Positions 54,119 to 62,912 of a stretch of 64,000 bases of DNA are shown in pieces. Origin of the DNA: Candidatus Odinarchaeota archaeon (GTDB lineage: Archaea > Asgardarchaeota > Odinarchaeia > Odinarchaeales > Odinarchaeaceae); NCBI GenBank assembly GCA_016839265.1, contig JAEOUO010000003.1:41493-105492 (forward strand). Direction: 5' to 3'. A program made the position numbers and the translations under genes. Every line of letters begins with the position of its first letter. The first letter of the stretch is position 1. The notes beneath the pieces are model-generated. The model was not told the DNA's origin. It made no database searches and worked only from the letters and a program-made list of their open reading frames with translations.

Positions 54119-54284
54119 AATGAAATCAAATTGTAATAACGAATATAAGGATTATATGAAGCAGATACCCTTATATTTCACTGATTATATTTTTTATTAA
54201 ATACCATTAAGTTAAATATTAAAAGACAAGTTTACAGTCAGCTGAATTCTAAAGTATTTTTCAATAAAGGTAAGGTGAGTTTAA

Positions 54285-54815
54285 ATGTGTTTAAGAAATG
54301 ATTCTCATATTACTGACAGTAAAGTTTCAGTTACCGCTGTTACATCAGAGGATAAAACAGTTCAAGGGGAGAGATGGTCACTAGCTAAGAGGATTCTACC
54401 CTTCTTTAAAAAGAAAATAGCGGTTTTAGTTGACGGCCCGAATATTTTAAGAAAAGAGTTTAATATTAAGCTTGAAGAGGTTTTAGAAGCTGTTAGCAGT
54501 CTTGGAAAAATTCAGGTTGCTAGAGTTTACTTAAACCAGCATGCATCAGAGAAGCTTATTGAAGCGATATCTAATAGTGGTTTTGAACCGATTATTTCAA
54601 CTATAGATGTTCACTTAAAAATAGCGATGGATGTTATGGAACTTATTAACAAGATAGAGCTCGATTACATCGCTCTCGCAAGCAGACATGCTAGGTGTGT
54701 ACCGATTCTTCATAAATTAAAGGAGAAGAATCTCGGAACTGTTGTTATAGGTTTCGAACCCGGGTTCAGTGTAGCTTTACAGAATACCGCGGACTATGTT
54801 TTCAAGTTAACTTAA
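54285..54815 (+). CDS. NYN-domain protein (TIGR00288-like)
   Basis: 176 residues behind AAGGTGAG. IAVLVDGPNILRKEF gives the first Asp of the NYN nuclease fold; DVHLKIAMDVMELI and YIALASRHARCVPIL follow in the right order. NYN domains are PIN-related and act on RNA. The first 40 residues are disordered. TIGR00288 members are widespread in archaea. Confidence 0.8.
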   Translation: MCLRNDSHITDSKVSVTAVTSEDKTVQGERWSLAKRILPFFKKKIAVLVDGPNILRKEFNIKLEEVLEAVSSLGKIQVARVYLNQHASEKLIEAISNSGFEPIISTIDVHLKIAMDVMELINKIELDYIALASRHARCVPILHKLKEKNLGTVVIGFEPGFSVALQNTADYVFKLT

Positions 54816-54868
54816 ATACTTTAATAAAATAAAAAATATATCTTTATCAGAGTGTCACATTAATAAGC

Positions 54869-55564
54869 TTAAAGTTTACTTATATAATTCTTGTTTTCCT
54901 CCTCTGATAGAACCTTAAAGGTTTTAGTCTCCGTTGTGATAACTCCGATTTCAACAGTCTCTGGGAGTATCTGCTCTCCCTCCCCGGCTTTTAAAGCTTT
55001 AAGTCCTAAGATAATAGCTTCATCTAAGTTTAATTTCTTAGAGTAGTGTTTTTCAAGATACTCTTTTATCTTAGAGTCTTTCCCTATTACAGTAGCATCC
55101 CACCCGTAATAAGTTCCGCTTGGATCTGTTGAGTAAAGCTCAGGGCCTTTAGAGTCAACACCGCCTATAAGTAAAGCTATACCAAATGGGCGGACACCGG
55201 CTTGTTGAGTGTATTGCTGTTTAAGATCACTTATTTTTTTCACAAGGGTTTCAATCATTATCGGCTCGTCATATGTTAAACGCTCTATTTGAGCTTGAAC
55301 TCGAGCATAATCGATTACAACACGCGCATCAGCGTGTAACCCGGATATGGAAGCGCCGATATGAGAGTCTATTAAAAAAATTTTCTGAACACTTTTAGAC
55401 TCCATTAAAGGTGGGATATCCTTTTTTCTAGCGATTAAAACAACAGCGTCTTTAAGTTTTAAACCTACTGTAGGACTCCCCTGTCGGACAGCTTCTATAG
55501 CGTATTCAACTTGAAATAATCTACCGTCAGGGCTGAAAACAGTTATCGCACTGTCATAACCCAT
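54869..55564 (-). CDS. psmA: Proteasome subunit alpha
   Basis: 231 residues. The N-terminal YDSAITVFSPDGRLFQVEYA is the alpha-subunit signature of the gate-forming helix H0. No Thr nucleophile, as expected for alpha. It forms the outer rings of the 20S core. It lies 49 bases after proS on the same strand, so co-transcription is likely. Confidence 0.95.
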   Translation of the reverse strand: MGYDSAITVFSPDGRLFQVEYAIEAVRQGSPTVGLKLKDAVVLIARKKDIPPLMESKSVQKIFLIDSHIGASISGLHADARVVIDYARVQAQIERLTYDEPIMIETLVKKISDLKQQYTQQAGVRPFGIALLIGGVDSKGPELYSTDPSGTYYGWDATVIGKDSKIKEYLEKHYSKKLNLDEAIILGLKALKAGEGEQILPETVEIGVITTETKTFKVLSEEENKNYISKL

Positions 55565-55613
55565 TTCATCTCGTCTCTCAAACGTTTAAACCACCAACCT
55601 TTAATTAAACAAT

Positions 55614-57086
55614 TTAGTATTGTTTCGAAACTCTTATAATTTTTACTGCTTTACGACCGCAAATACATTTTCCTTTAATATTTCTATGTTCAAGCGGCTC
55701 GCCTAAAACAGTCAGATAATTAGATATTTGCAGTTCGCATTTAACGTTATCGCAGACAGGGACCTCCACTATCCCACCTTTAAATTCACCGGTCTCCTCA
55801 TCTATGAGAATAGATACTGCATCTTGTTCTGTGAATGAGAAGAACACTTCACTCTGATATATTTTCGATTTAAAATTTTTATCAGCATCTGATTTCATAT
55901 TCTCTATGATTTCATTCATAAGCTTCTGAACTTCTTCAAGTAAATTATCTGTTTTCACATTAATCTTATTGAAGTTATCTCTTCTGAAAACTGTAACCGT
56001 ATTTGATTCAACCTCTTTTAAACCTATTTCAATCCTCACAGGGACTCCTTTAAGCTCCCATTCATAGTATTTTTTACCTGGCCTTAGATCACGGTTATCT
56101 ACTTTAACAGTGAATTCACCGGATAGTTTCTCAGCTATTTTATTAGAGTATTCTAATATTAGATTATCCGATTCTTTACCAGAGGTTATAGGGATTATAA
56201 TAACTTGTAAAGGCGCAATGTCAGGGGGTAGTTTAAGACCGTGATCGTCTCCGTGAACAGCGATTAAACTAGCTATAACCCTCTCAGATAACCCGTAGCA
56301 TGTTGTATACGCGTAGTTAGTCTCCCCATTACTATCTAAGAATTTAATGTCAAAAGATTTAGCGAATCTCTGACCGTGGTAGTGTACTGTTCCTATTTGA
56401 AGCGTCCGCCCGTCCGGGAATACAGTGTCAAAAGCGATAGAGTATTCAGCTCCAGGGAATTTATCGTAATCCGGTCTCCTACTTATTATATATGGGATGC
56501 CGAGTGTTTCAAATAGTTTTTTATATATGTTAACAGCTTCATCAACCTGTTTTAAAGCGTCTTCTTTAGAAGCGTGAGCGGTGTGAGCTTCTTTGAAGCT
56601 TGTAATCTCTCTTACTCTGATTAAAGGTTTAGTAGCTTTAGTCTCATATCTGACTGTGTTAACAAGCTGCCAGACTTTAAGCGGTAGATTCGCATAGCTT
56701 CTAATCCATTTCGAAAACATAAGATATATAGGGATTTCACTAGTAGGTCTGATCGCGAGTTTAACAGCTAAAGGGTTAATTCCGCCTTTAGTCACCCAGT
56801 AGACTTCTCCCTCAAACCCTTTAGCGGTCTCTTTTTCTAAGCTGAAAAGGTTATCCGGAATAAGTAAAGGAAAATAATATTCTTCGTGACCTGTATCTTT
56901 TAAAAACTTTCTTAAAATATTGAAGACTTTATTTCTAATCATCCAACCGTATGAAAGCCATGTTTGAAATCCTTTAACAGGGTAAGTGGTGTCAACTATC
57001 TCCGCCATACGGATAACTTCATTATACCATTCCCCAAAATCGTTTTTAGGAGGAAGCATCTTCGGTTTTTCAATTTTAACAGTCAT
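55614..57086 (-). CDS. proS: Prolyl-tRNA synthetase (archaeal/eukaryotic type)
   Basis: 490 residues. Class II motifs are visible: motif 2 in RYETKATKPLIRVREI, motif 3 in VHGDDHGLKLPPDIAP, and the anticodon domain after it. The C-terminal CGRKAVKIIRVSKQY carries the archaeal-type Cys-containing zinc extension ending in Tyr. It charges tRNA-Pro. The gene upstream by one base encodes a B3/4-domain protein. Confidence 0.95.
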   Translation of the reverse strand: MTVKIEKPKMLPPKNDFGEWYNEVIRMAEIVDTTYPVKGFQTWLSYGWMIRNKVFNILRKFLKDTGHEEYYFPLLIPDNLFSLEKETAKGFEGEVYWVTKGGINPLAVKLAIRPTSEIPIYLMFSKWIRSYANLPLKVWQLVNTVRYETKATKPLIRVREITSFKEAHTAHASKEDALKQVDEAVNIYKKLFETLGIPYIISRRPDYDKFPGAEYSIAFDTVFPDGRTLQIGTVHYHGQRFAKSFDIKFLDSNGETNYAYTTCYGLSERVIASLIAVHGDDHGLKLPPDIAPLQVIIIPITSGKESDNLILEYSNKIAEKLSGEFTVKVDNRDLRPGKKYYEWELKGVPVRIEIGLKEVESNTVTVFRRDNFNKINVKTDNLLEEVQKLMNEIIENMKSDADKNFKSKIYQSEVFFSFTEQDAVSILIDEETGEFKGGIVEVPVCDNVKCELQISNYLTVLGEPLEHRNIKGKCICGRKAVKIIRVSKQY

Positions 57087-57087
57087 A

Positions 57088-57771
57088 TTAACCGTTCTCC
57101 TGGAATAACGGGTTAGCTTTACCTTTAAAGAGTTTATTTAATAATTTCACTGTTAGTTTAAGAGCCCAAAGCAGATCAATACCGGATACACCTGGAACAC
57201 CGCAAACTGAAACTAAAATATTTTTAGTATTCAAATCTACTTGAACAGTTTTAGACACAGCGTAAGGATATAGAAAGAAAGGCTTAATACTATCGTAGAA
57301 AACTATATCCTTCTCCTCTAAGCTTTTATCACCTATATCCGCGGGGAAAAACTCTCCGCCGTTAGCGTATTTTAAAATAATATCCCCGTCTATTTTATCT
57401 TTATCAAATATGAATACAGGTAAACCAACCGCTCCAGTTATATAATTAACTAGACTAGACGGCAGTTTATCCCCTTCTATTTTAAGACCTGTGAACAGTG
57501 AACTGCCGTAAACCTCGTTTCCCGGTTTAACATCTATAAGGTTAAGTTTTAAAATATCTCTAAAAAACGTCTGGTATCTGATAATATCCTCGGATCTGAT
57601 TAAAGTATCAGGATCCTTAAATTTTATTGAAGCAATGTTTTTCAGTTTCAACTCAATATTCTGCAGGATTTTTTCATCAACAGGTTTAATATTAACATCT
57701 TCTATTATAGCTGAAGCTACAGTTAACCCCTTCACTCGTTCATTTAAAACTGGATCTATAATTAAACGCAT
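57088..57771 (-). CDS. B3/4-domain (tRNA editing-like) protein
   Basis: 227 residues. RYQTFFRDILKLNL, NYITGAVGLPVFIFD and GDIILKYANGGEFFP, then EKDIVFYD, follow the B3/4 fold found as the editing domain of PheRS beta and in stand-alone COG3382 proteins. It stops one base before proS starts, which suggests a role in clearing mischarged tRNA or in proline charging. Substrate unproven. Confidence 0.7.
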   Translation of the reverse strand: MRLIIDPVLNERVKGLTVASAIIEDVNIKPVDEKILQNIELKLKNIASIKFKDPDTLIRSEDIIRYQTFFRDILKLNLIDVKPGNEVYGSSLFTGLKIEGDKLPSSLVNYITGAVGLPVFIFDKDKIDGDIILKYANGGEFFPADIGDKSLEEKDIVFYDSIKPFFLYPYAVSKTVQVDLNTKNILVSVCGVPGVSGIDLLWALKLTVKLLNKLFKGKANPLFQENG

Positions 57772-57932
57772 GACGATATCACCGTGAAACGTCTTCAGAA
57801 TCGTGTAGTTAAAGCTATATAAAAATTTTATTTAGCGATTTTAAATTATACTTCAAGTTAAGAAGAGAAGATGTTATAAATTTAAACTCTATTTATAGAT
57901 AAGAAGCGATATATTTTCAAGAAGGGGGTTAA

Positions 57933-58340
57933 ATGGCGAATAGATTTGTAAGAGTGAGTATGACTTTACCTCAAGAGTTGTTAGATGAGTTCGATGACTT
58001 TGTTAAAAATAGGAAATATTTTAAAAGATCTGAGGCGATAAGAGATGCTCTGAGATTTTTTATAACAGAGAATAGATGGCGATATGAAGATGATAGCAGA
58101 TTTATAGGAGCGCTCCTGTTAATGTATGATCATGACGTGCCAGGTATCTCCGATTATCTTACTCATATTCAACACGTATACCATGAGAATATTAAAACCG
58201 CTGTTCACATCCATTTAGACGAGCATAAATGTTTAGAAATACTGGCTGTGGAGGGTAAAGGTTGCAGACTCAGAGATTTAGCAGACGAAATAGGCCACCG
58301 GAAAGGTGTTGAAATGAGTAAACTCGTATTAGTGAAATAA
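57933..58340 (+). CDS. nikR: NikR-like nickel-responsive regulator
   Basis: 135 residues. A ribbon-helix-helix N-terminus (FVRVSMTLPQELLDEFDDF, RSEAIRDALR) is joined to an ACT-like metal domain. The nickel site motif is HIHLDEHKC, with His-x-His and the later Cys, plus an upstream His (HIQHVYHEN). NikR represses nickel uptake genes; no such gene is visible in the window. Confidence 0.85.
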   Translation: MANRFVRVSMTLPQELLDEFDDFVKNRKYFKRSEAIRDALRFFITENRWRYEDDSRFIGALLLMYDHDVPGISDYLTHIQHVYHENIKTAVHIHLDEHKCLEILAVEGKGCRLRDLADEIGHRKGVEMSKLVLVK

Positions 58341-58387
58341 ACTATTTTTGTAATATTAATGTTATAAAAGATTTATTAGGTGGATTT

Positions 58388-59017
58388 ATGAGCTTAGAAA
58401 ACTCGAAGAAAATATTTCAAAGCTTAATTTATTCGAGAAGAAGTATTCGCGTGTTTCAGAAGCGTAAAGTTTCATATAAAAAAATTTTAAAAATATTAGA
58501 ATACGGTGTTTGGGCTCCTTCAGCTCATAATTCTCAGCCTTGGAGATTTATACTAGTATTAAACCAGAACATACGAAGTGAACTTATAGATGAAATGAGT
58601 CGATTATATAAAGAGGATATGATAAAGGATGGTTTAACTGAAGACGAAGTTAACAGAAGACTTTCAAAGTCTAGGATAATGTTAAATGAAGCACCGGTTT
58701 TACTGATTATCTGTATGGATAAAACAGTTTTATGGAGTTATAAAGATAAACAACGGGATGAAAACGAGTTTATTATGGGAGTGCAAAGCGTTGCCGCTGC
58801 AATCCAGAACATTCTACTAGGAGCTCACGCGGAGGGGTTAGGAGCCTGCTGGATGTGCGCGCCTTTATTCTGCAGAACGTTAATCCGTAAAATATTAAGG
58901 CTACCTGAAGAATATGAGCCTCAAGCGTTTATAATTCTAGGCTATCCTGCTGAGAAACCTAATCCACCGCCTAGGAGAAGCGTAAACGAGCTCACTCATA
59001 TAATAAACAGTTTATAA
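58388..59017 (+). CDS. Nitroreductase family protein, possible dehydro-F420 reductase
   Basis: 209 residues. RRSIRVFQKRKV opens the FMN-dependent nitroreductase fold; WAPSAHNSQPWRF and GAHAEGLGACWM are diagnostic. It is followed after 15 bases by cofD and then cofC. The C-terminal domain of bacterial FbiB has this fold and reduces dehydro-F420, so a stand-alone version here is plausible. Confidence 0.8.
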   Translation: MSLENSKKIFQSLIYSRRSIRVFQKRKVSYKKILKILEYGVWAPSAHNSQPWRFILVLNQNIRSELIDEMSRLYKEDMIKDGLTEDEVNRRLSKSRIMLNEAPVLLIICMDKTVLWSYKDKQRDENEFIMGVQSVAAAIQNILLGAHAEGLGACWMCAPLFCRTLIRKILRLPEEYEPQAFIILGYPAEKPNPPPRRSVNELTHIINSL

Positions 59018-59032
59018 CACGGAGGAGTTACG

Positions 59033-59980
59033 GTGAAGATCACAACGTTAAGCGGAGGAGTTGGCGGGGCTAAACTTGTTAAAGGATTCTATGATATTTT
59101 AAACGAAAATGAGCTTAACGTTATATGTAACACTGGCGATGATCTAGAATTATTCGGATTATATATTTGCCCTGATTTAGATATTGTGATGTATACTTTA
59201 GCTGGTTTAGTTGATGAAGAAAAAGGGTGGGGGGTTAAAAACGATACTTTTCATTGTTTAAAAGCTTTAAACGAATTATATACACGGGAGAACTGGTTTA
59301 ATATAGGGGACTATGATTTAGCTACACATATATATAGAACAGAGCTTTTAGCCAAAGGTTACAGTTTAACTACTGTGACAGAAATTTTATGTAAAAACCT
59401 GGGTTTAGAGAAAGTTAATCTTCAACCGATGAGTGATGATCGGGTTAGAACAATGGTGATGGTTAAACCTAACGTATATATCCCTTTTCAAGAGTATTTT
59501 GTGAAAAGAAAATGCCAGGACCCGGTTTTAAACGTGGTATATGAAGGCGCTGAGAAAGCTAAGCCTGGTGTGAAAGTTTTAGAGACAATAACTAACTCAG
59601 ATATAATAGTTATCTGCCCTAGTAATCCTATAGCGTCTATAGGTCCTATTCTATCAGTTAAAGGTATTCGAGAACATTTAAAGAAGGCGAAAGGGGTTAA
59701 AGTAGCTGTGACACCGATTATTCAAGGAGCTCCTTTGAAGGGGCCTGCGGATAAATTTATGGCCGGAATGGGGTACCAAGTATCAGCGTTAGGTGTAGCT
59801 GAGTATTATAAAAGTTTAGTTGACATATTTATTCTAGATGAGAGGGATACTCATTTAAAAAATAGTATAGAGAAACTAGGTTACAGCGTTCACATAACCG
59901 ATACTGTTATGAATAGTTTAAATGATAAAGTAAAGCTCAGCAAGTTTATATTAGAAACATCTGGGTTGAAGGCTGAGTGA
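59033..59980 (+). CDS. cofD: 2-phospho-L-lactate transferase
   Basis: 315 residues. TLSGGVGGAKLVKGF opens the protein; NTGDDLELFGLYICPDLD and CPSNPIASIGPIL are CofD motifs. It joins the phospholactyl (or enolpyruvyl) guanosine donor to Fo to make F420-0. GTG start behind GGAGG. The next gene, cofC, starts 1 base after the stop. Confidence 0.93.
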   Translation: MKITTLSGGVGGAKLVKGFYDILNENELNVICNTGDDLELFGLYICPDLDIVMYTLAGLVDEEKGWGVKNDTFHCLKALNELYTRENWFNIGDYDLATHIYRTELLAKGYSLTTVTEILCKNLGLEKVNLQPMSDDRVRTMVMVKPNVYIPFQEYFVKRKCQDPVLNVVYEGAEKAKPGVKVLETITNSDIIVICPSNPIASIGPILSVKGIREHLKKAKGVKVAVTPIIQGAPLKGPADKFMAGMGYQVSALGVAEYYKSLVDIFILDERDTHLKNSIEKLGYSVHITDTVMNSLNDKVKLSKFILETSGLKAE

Positions 59981-59981
59981 A

Positions 59982-60626
59982 ATGAAGTGTAAAGCGAATG
60001 TGATTATTCCGGTTAAAAATCTTTCTAACAGTAAAAATAGGCTTTCAAAAATACTAGGCGGATATCAGAGACAACTGTTGGTTTTAGTGATGTTAGAGGA
60101 TATTATAAGAGAGCTAAGCAACTCCGATTATATAAATAAGATTTATATTTTAACCGATGACGAGGTTTTGAAGAAAACTGTTTTTAATAGCAACGTCGTG
60201 GTAGTTATTCAAGAATATGGTTTAGATATTAACACTTCAATTAAAACTTTTTTAAATAATGTTTACGGAGAGGTTAACAGTCAACCGGTTATAATAATAC
60301 CATCCGATATACCTTTAATTAAATGTGAAACGGTTGAGGAGATTATTAAAAAAATATCGCAAACTAAAAGAAGCGTTATCATATCCCCCGCTCATGATAA
60401 TGGTACTAATTTGATCGCGTTACCGGCTAACCGAATTATAAACTTTCATTACGGAGCGAACAGTTTCCGAGAACATGTCACTGAGATATTAAACACCGGG
60501 TTAAACCCGTTAATATATGATACAGCGGATTTAGAATTAGATTTAGATACACCTGAAGACGTTTATCAGCTGGTACATAGTGGAGTTCACCGTAAAACCG
60601 TCATATATCTTGCAAAAATGCTTTAA
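59982..60626 (+). CDS. cofC: 2-phospho-L-lactate guanylyltransferase
   Basis: 214 residues. IIPVKNLSNSKNRLSKIL is the CofC opening; PSDIPLIKCETV and SPAHDNGTNLIALP follow. It makes the GDP-activated donor used by CofD. It overlaps the convergent ATP-grasp ligase by 4 bases. Confidence 0.92.
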   Translation: MKCKANVIIPVKNLSNSKNRLSKILGGYQRQLLVLVMLEDIIRELSNSDYINKIYILTDDEVLKKTVFNSNVVVVIQEYGLDINTSIKTFLNNVYGEVNSQPVIIIPSDIPLIKCETVEEIIKKISQTKRSVIISPAHDNGTNLIALPANRIINFHYGANSFREHVTEILNTGLNPLIYDTADLELDLDTPEDVYQLVHSGVHRKTVIYLAKML

Positions 60627-61501
60627 CATTTTATTTTAGAAATAAGATAGTCTATTATAAGTTTCGCTATATCTATTTTTAAAACTTCGTTTAACCCATG
60701 CCAGGAGGGAGCTGCATTAGCTTCAAGCACTTTATATCCTTCGCTAGACTCTAATATATCAATCCCTGTGTAATCTAGCCCCATGATACCAGCTGTTTTA
60801 ACGGCTAATTCTTCAAGCTCCGGGTTTAAAACAAGTTTACACGGTTTAGCTCCCGCTGAAATATTACTCTTCCATTCTCCAGCCTTTGCCACCCGATACA
60901 TTCCACCGATCACATGTCCTCCTATCACGAACACTCTGATATCACGACCAGAGTTTGGAATATATTCTTGAATGTATAAAACTTGATGTAAACGTTTAAT
61001 GGTTTTAATTATACGATAAGATAAATCAGCGTTATCTGATTTAATCGGTCCCAGTCCACGGGAGCCTATTAAGGGTTTAATCACCACGCTACCCCATCTC
61101 TCAGCGGTATTATAAGCTTGCTCAGCATCCTCTGTTACCAGTGTTTTAGGCACAGGGATCCTATTTTTGCTCAGCAACGCTAAAGTAGCGTATTTGTCTT
61201 TAGCTCTTCGAAACGCATACGGTTCGTTAATTAAAATCTTCTTATCAAAGTTTAAATGTTCTAAAAGAGAGATTCTAAATGTTATTTCATCTGTGCTAGC
61301 TGCGCCTAACCCTCTTATAATACCGCCGTCGAAAGATAAAAGCTCTTTGTCAACATAGAATTCATGTTTATCGGAGATGAAAGCGCTGATCTGGTTTAGT
61401 GTAATCATTAAAGGCTGATGCCCTGACTGCTCGATAGCGTCTCTTAGCCGATTTCCAGGCCAACCTAACCTGTTATCACCGCTTAATATCGCTATTTTCA
61501 A
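60623..61501 (-). CDS. RimK-type glutamate ligase (MptN/CofF-like)
   Basis: 292 residues. ATP-grasp signatures VVIKPLIGSRGLG, YIQEYIPNSGRDIRV and VLEANAAPSWHG are complete. RimK relatives in archaea add glutamate to F420 (CofF) or to tetrahydromethanopterin/sarcinapterin (MptN), or act on LysW. Position next to cofC favours a cofactor ligase; which one is not decidable by eye. Confidence 0.8.
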   Translation of the reverse strand: MKIAILSGDNRLGWPGNRLRDAIEQSGHQPLMITLNQISAFISDKHEFYVDKELLSFDGGIIRGLGAASTDEITFRISLLEHLNFDKKILINEPYAFRRAKDKYATLALLSKNRIPVPKTLVTEDAEQAYNTAERWGSVVIKPLIGSRGLGPIKSDNADLSYRIIKTIKRLHQVLYIQEYIPNSGRDIRVFVIGGHVIGGMYRVAKAGEWKSNISAGAKPCKLVLNPELEELAVKTAGIMGLDYTGIDILESSEGYKVLEANAAPSWHGLNEVLKIDIAKLIIDYLISKIKC

Positions 61502-61633
61502 ATAACCCCCTCACAGAAGTGTATAGATAATTATATTTGTTTTAATATTACGAAACTCTTATATACATGTTGATATAGCAAACTTAATAATTCAAATCTT
61601 AAATATTACTAGGAGTAATTTGAGGGTTCGGTT

Positions 61634-62911
61634 ATGAAAAAACTTAGATTTAACACAAAAGTTGTACACGCAGGTTATAGAGGGGAACCGACTACACATT
61701 CATGTTTCCCTCCAATATACCAGACCGCCGCGTATTATTTCGAAAACACTGAGCATGCTGCTAAACTCTTCGCATTAGAAGAGCAGGGAAACATATACAC
61801 GCGAATAGGGAATCCTACATTGTCCATACTCGAAGAGAAAATATCAGTACTAGAAAACGGAGCTGGGGCTCTTGCAACAGCCTCCGGTCAGGCAGCTATA
61901 ACTCTAGCCGTATTAAACATATGCGAGAACGGTGAAGAAATAATATCATCTTCAAATTTATACGGTGGAACCTATAATCTGTTCGCTGTAACATTAAGAA
62001 AAATGGGTGTAAAAACATATTTCGTAGACCCAAGCGATATTAAAAATTTCAGTGAAAAAATAACTTATAAAACTAAAGCAATATATGTGGAAACACTAGG
62101 GAACCCGAAACTGGACATGGTGGATTTAGAGAAAATCTCTAAAATCGCCCACGACAATGATATCCCACTGATAGTAGATAACACGGTAACTACACCTTAT
62201 TTAATCCAGCCTGTGGAATACGGAGCGGATATAATAGTTCACTCCATGACTAAATATTTAAGCGGACACGGGAACACTATAGCAGGTATCATAGTTGATT
62301 CAGGTCGTTTCGACTGGAGTAGAAAACCGTTTAAAGGATTAACTGAACCTGATCCTAGCTATCATGGAGTAAACTATCTTAAAAGCTTCGGTGAAAAAGC
62401 ATATATAACTAAAGCGCGAGTTCAGCTTCTAAGAGATTTAGGGCCTTCACTGAGCCCGTTCAACGCCTATCTTATACTTCAAGGAATTGAAACACTTCAC
62501 TTAAGAATGCAACGACAATGCGATAACGCTTTAAAAATCGCTGAATATTTAAGTCAACATCCTAAAGTAGCATGGGTTAATTATCCGGGTCTTCCAGACC
62601 ACCCGACGCATAAACTAGCTAAAAAATATTTAAGAAACGGTTACGGAGCAATAATAGGGTTTGGAATTAAAGGCGGTTTAAAAGCTGGTAAAAAATTCAT
62701 CGACTCACTTAAAGTTTTTTCACATGTAGCCAATATAGGAGACGTTAAATCACTAGCCATACATCCGGCTAGTACAACACATCAACAGTTAACTGAAAAA
62801 GAGAGACTACTCGCTGGTGTAACAGATGATTTTATAAGACTTTCAATCGGTATTGAAGATGTAAACGATTTAATAGAAGATTTAGATAACGCAATTCAAG
62901 CATGTGGTTGA
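61634..62911 (+). CDS. metY: O-acetylhomoserine sulfhydrylase
   Basis: 425 residues. PLP fold type I enzyme of the Cys/Met metabolism family: [29 protein letters not shown], and the PLP Lys in [13 protein letters not shown]. Length and SGHGN favour MetY over cystathionine synthases. It makes homocysteine from O-acetylhomoserine and sulfide. metX follows 1 base after the stop. Confidence 0.92.
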   Translation: MKKLRFNTKVVHAGYRGEPTTHSCFPPIYQTAAYYFENTEHAAKLFALEEQGNIYTRIGNPTLSILEEKISVLENGAGALATASGQAAITLAVLNICENGEEIISSSNLYGGTYNLFAVTLRKMGVKTYFVDPSDIKNFSEKITYKTKAIYVETLGNPKLDMVDLEKISKIAHDNDIPLIVDNTVTTPYLIQPVEYGADIIVHSMTKYLSGHGNTIAGIIVDSGRFDWSRKPFKGLTEPDPSYHGVNYLKSFGEKAYITKARVQLLRDLGPSLSPFNAYLILQGIETLHLRMQRQCDNALKIAEYLSQHPKVAWVNYPGLPDHPTHKLAKKYLRNGYGAIIGFGIKGGLKAGKKFIDSLKVFSHVANIGDVKSLAIHPASTTHQQLTEKERLLAGVTDDFIRLSIGIEDVNDLIEDLDNAIQACG

Positions 62912-62912
62912 A

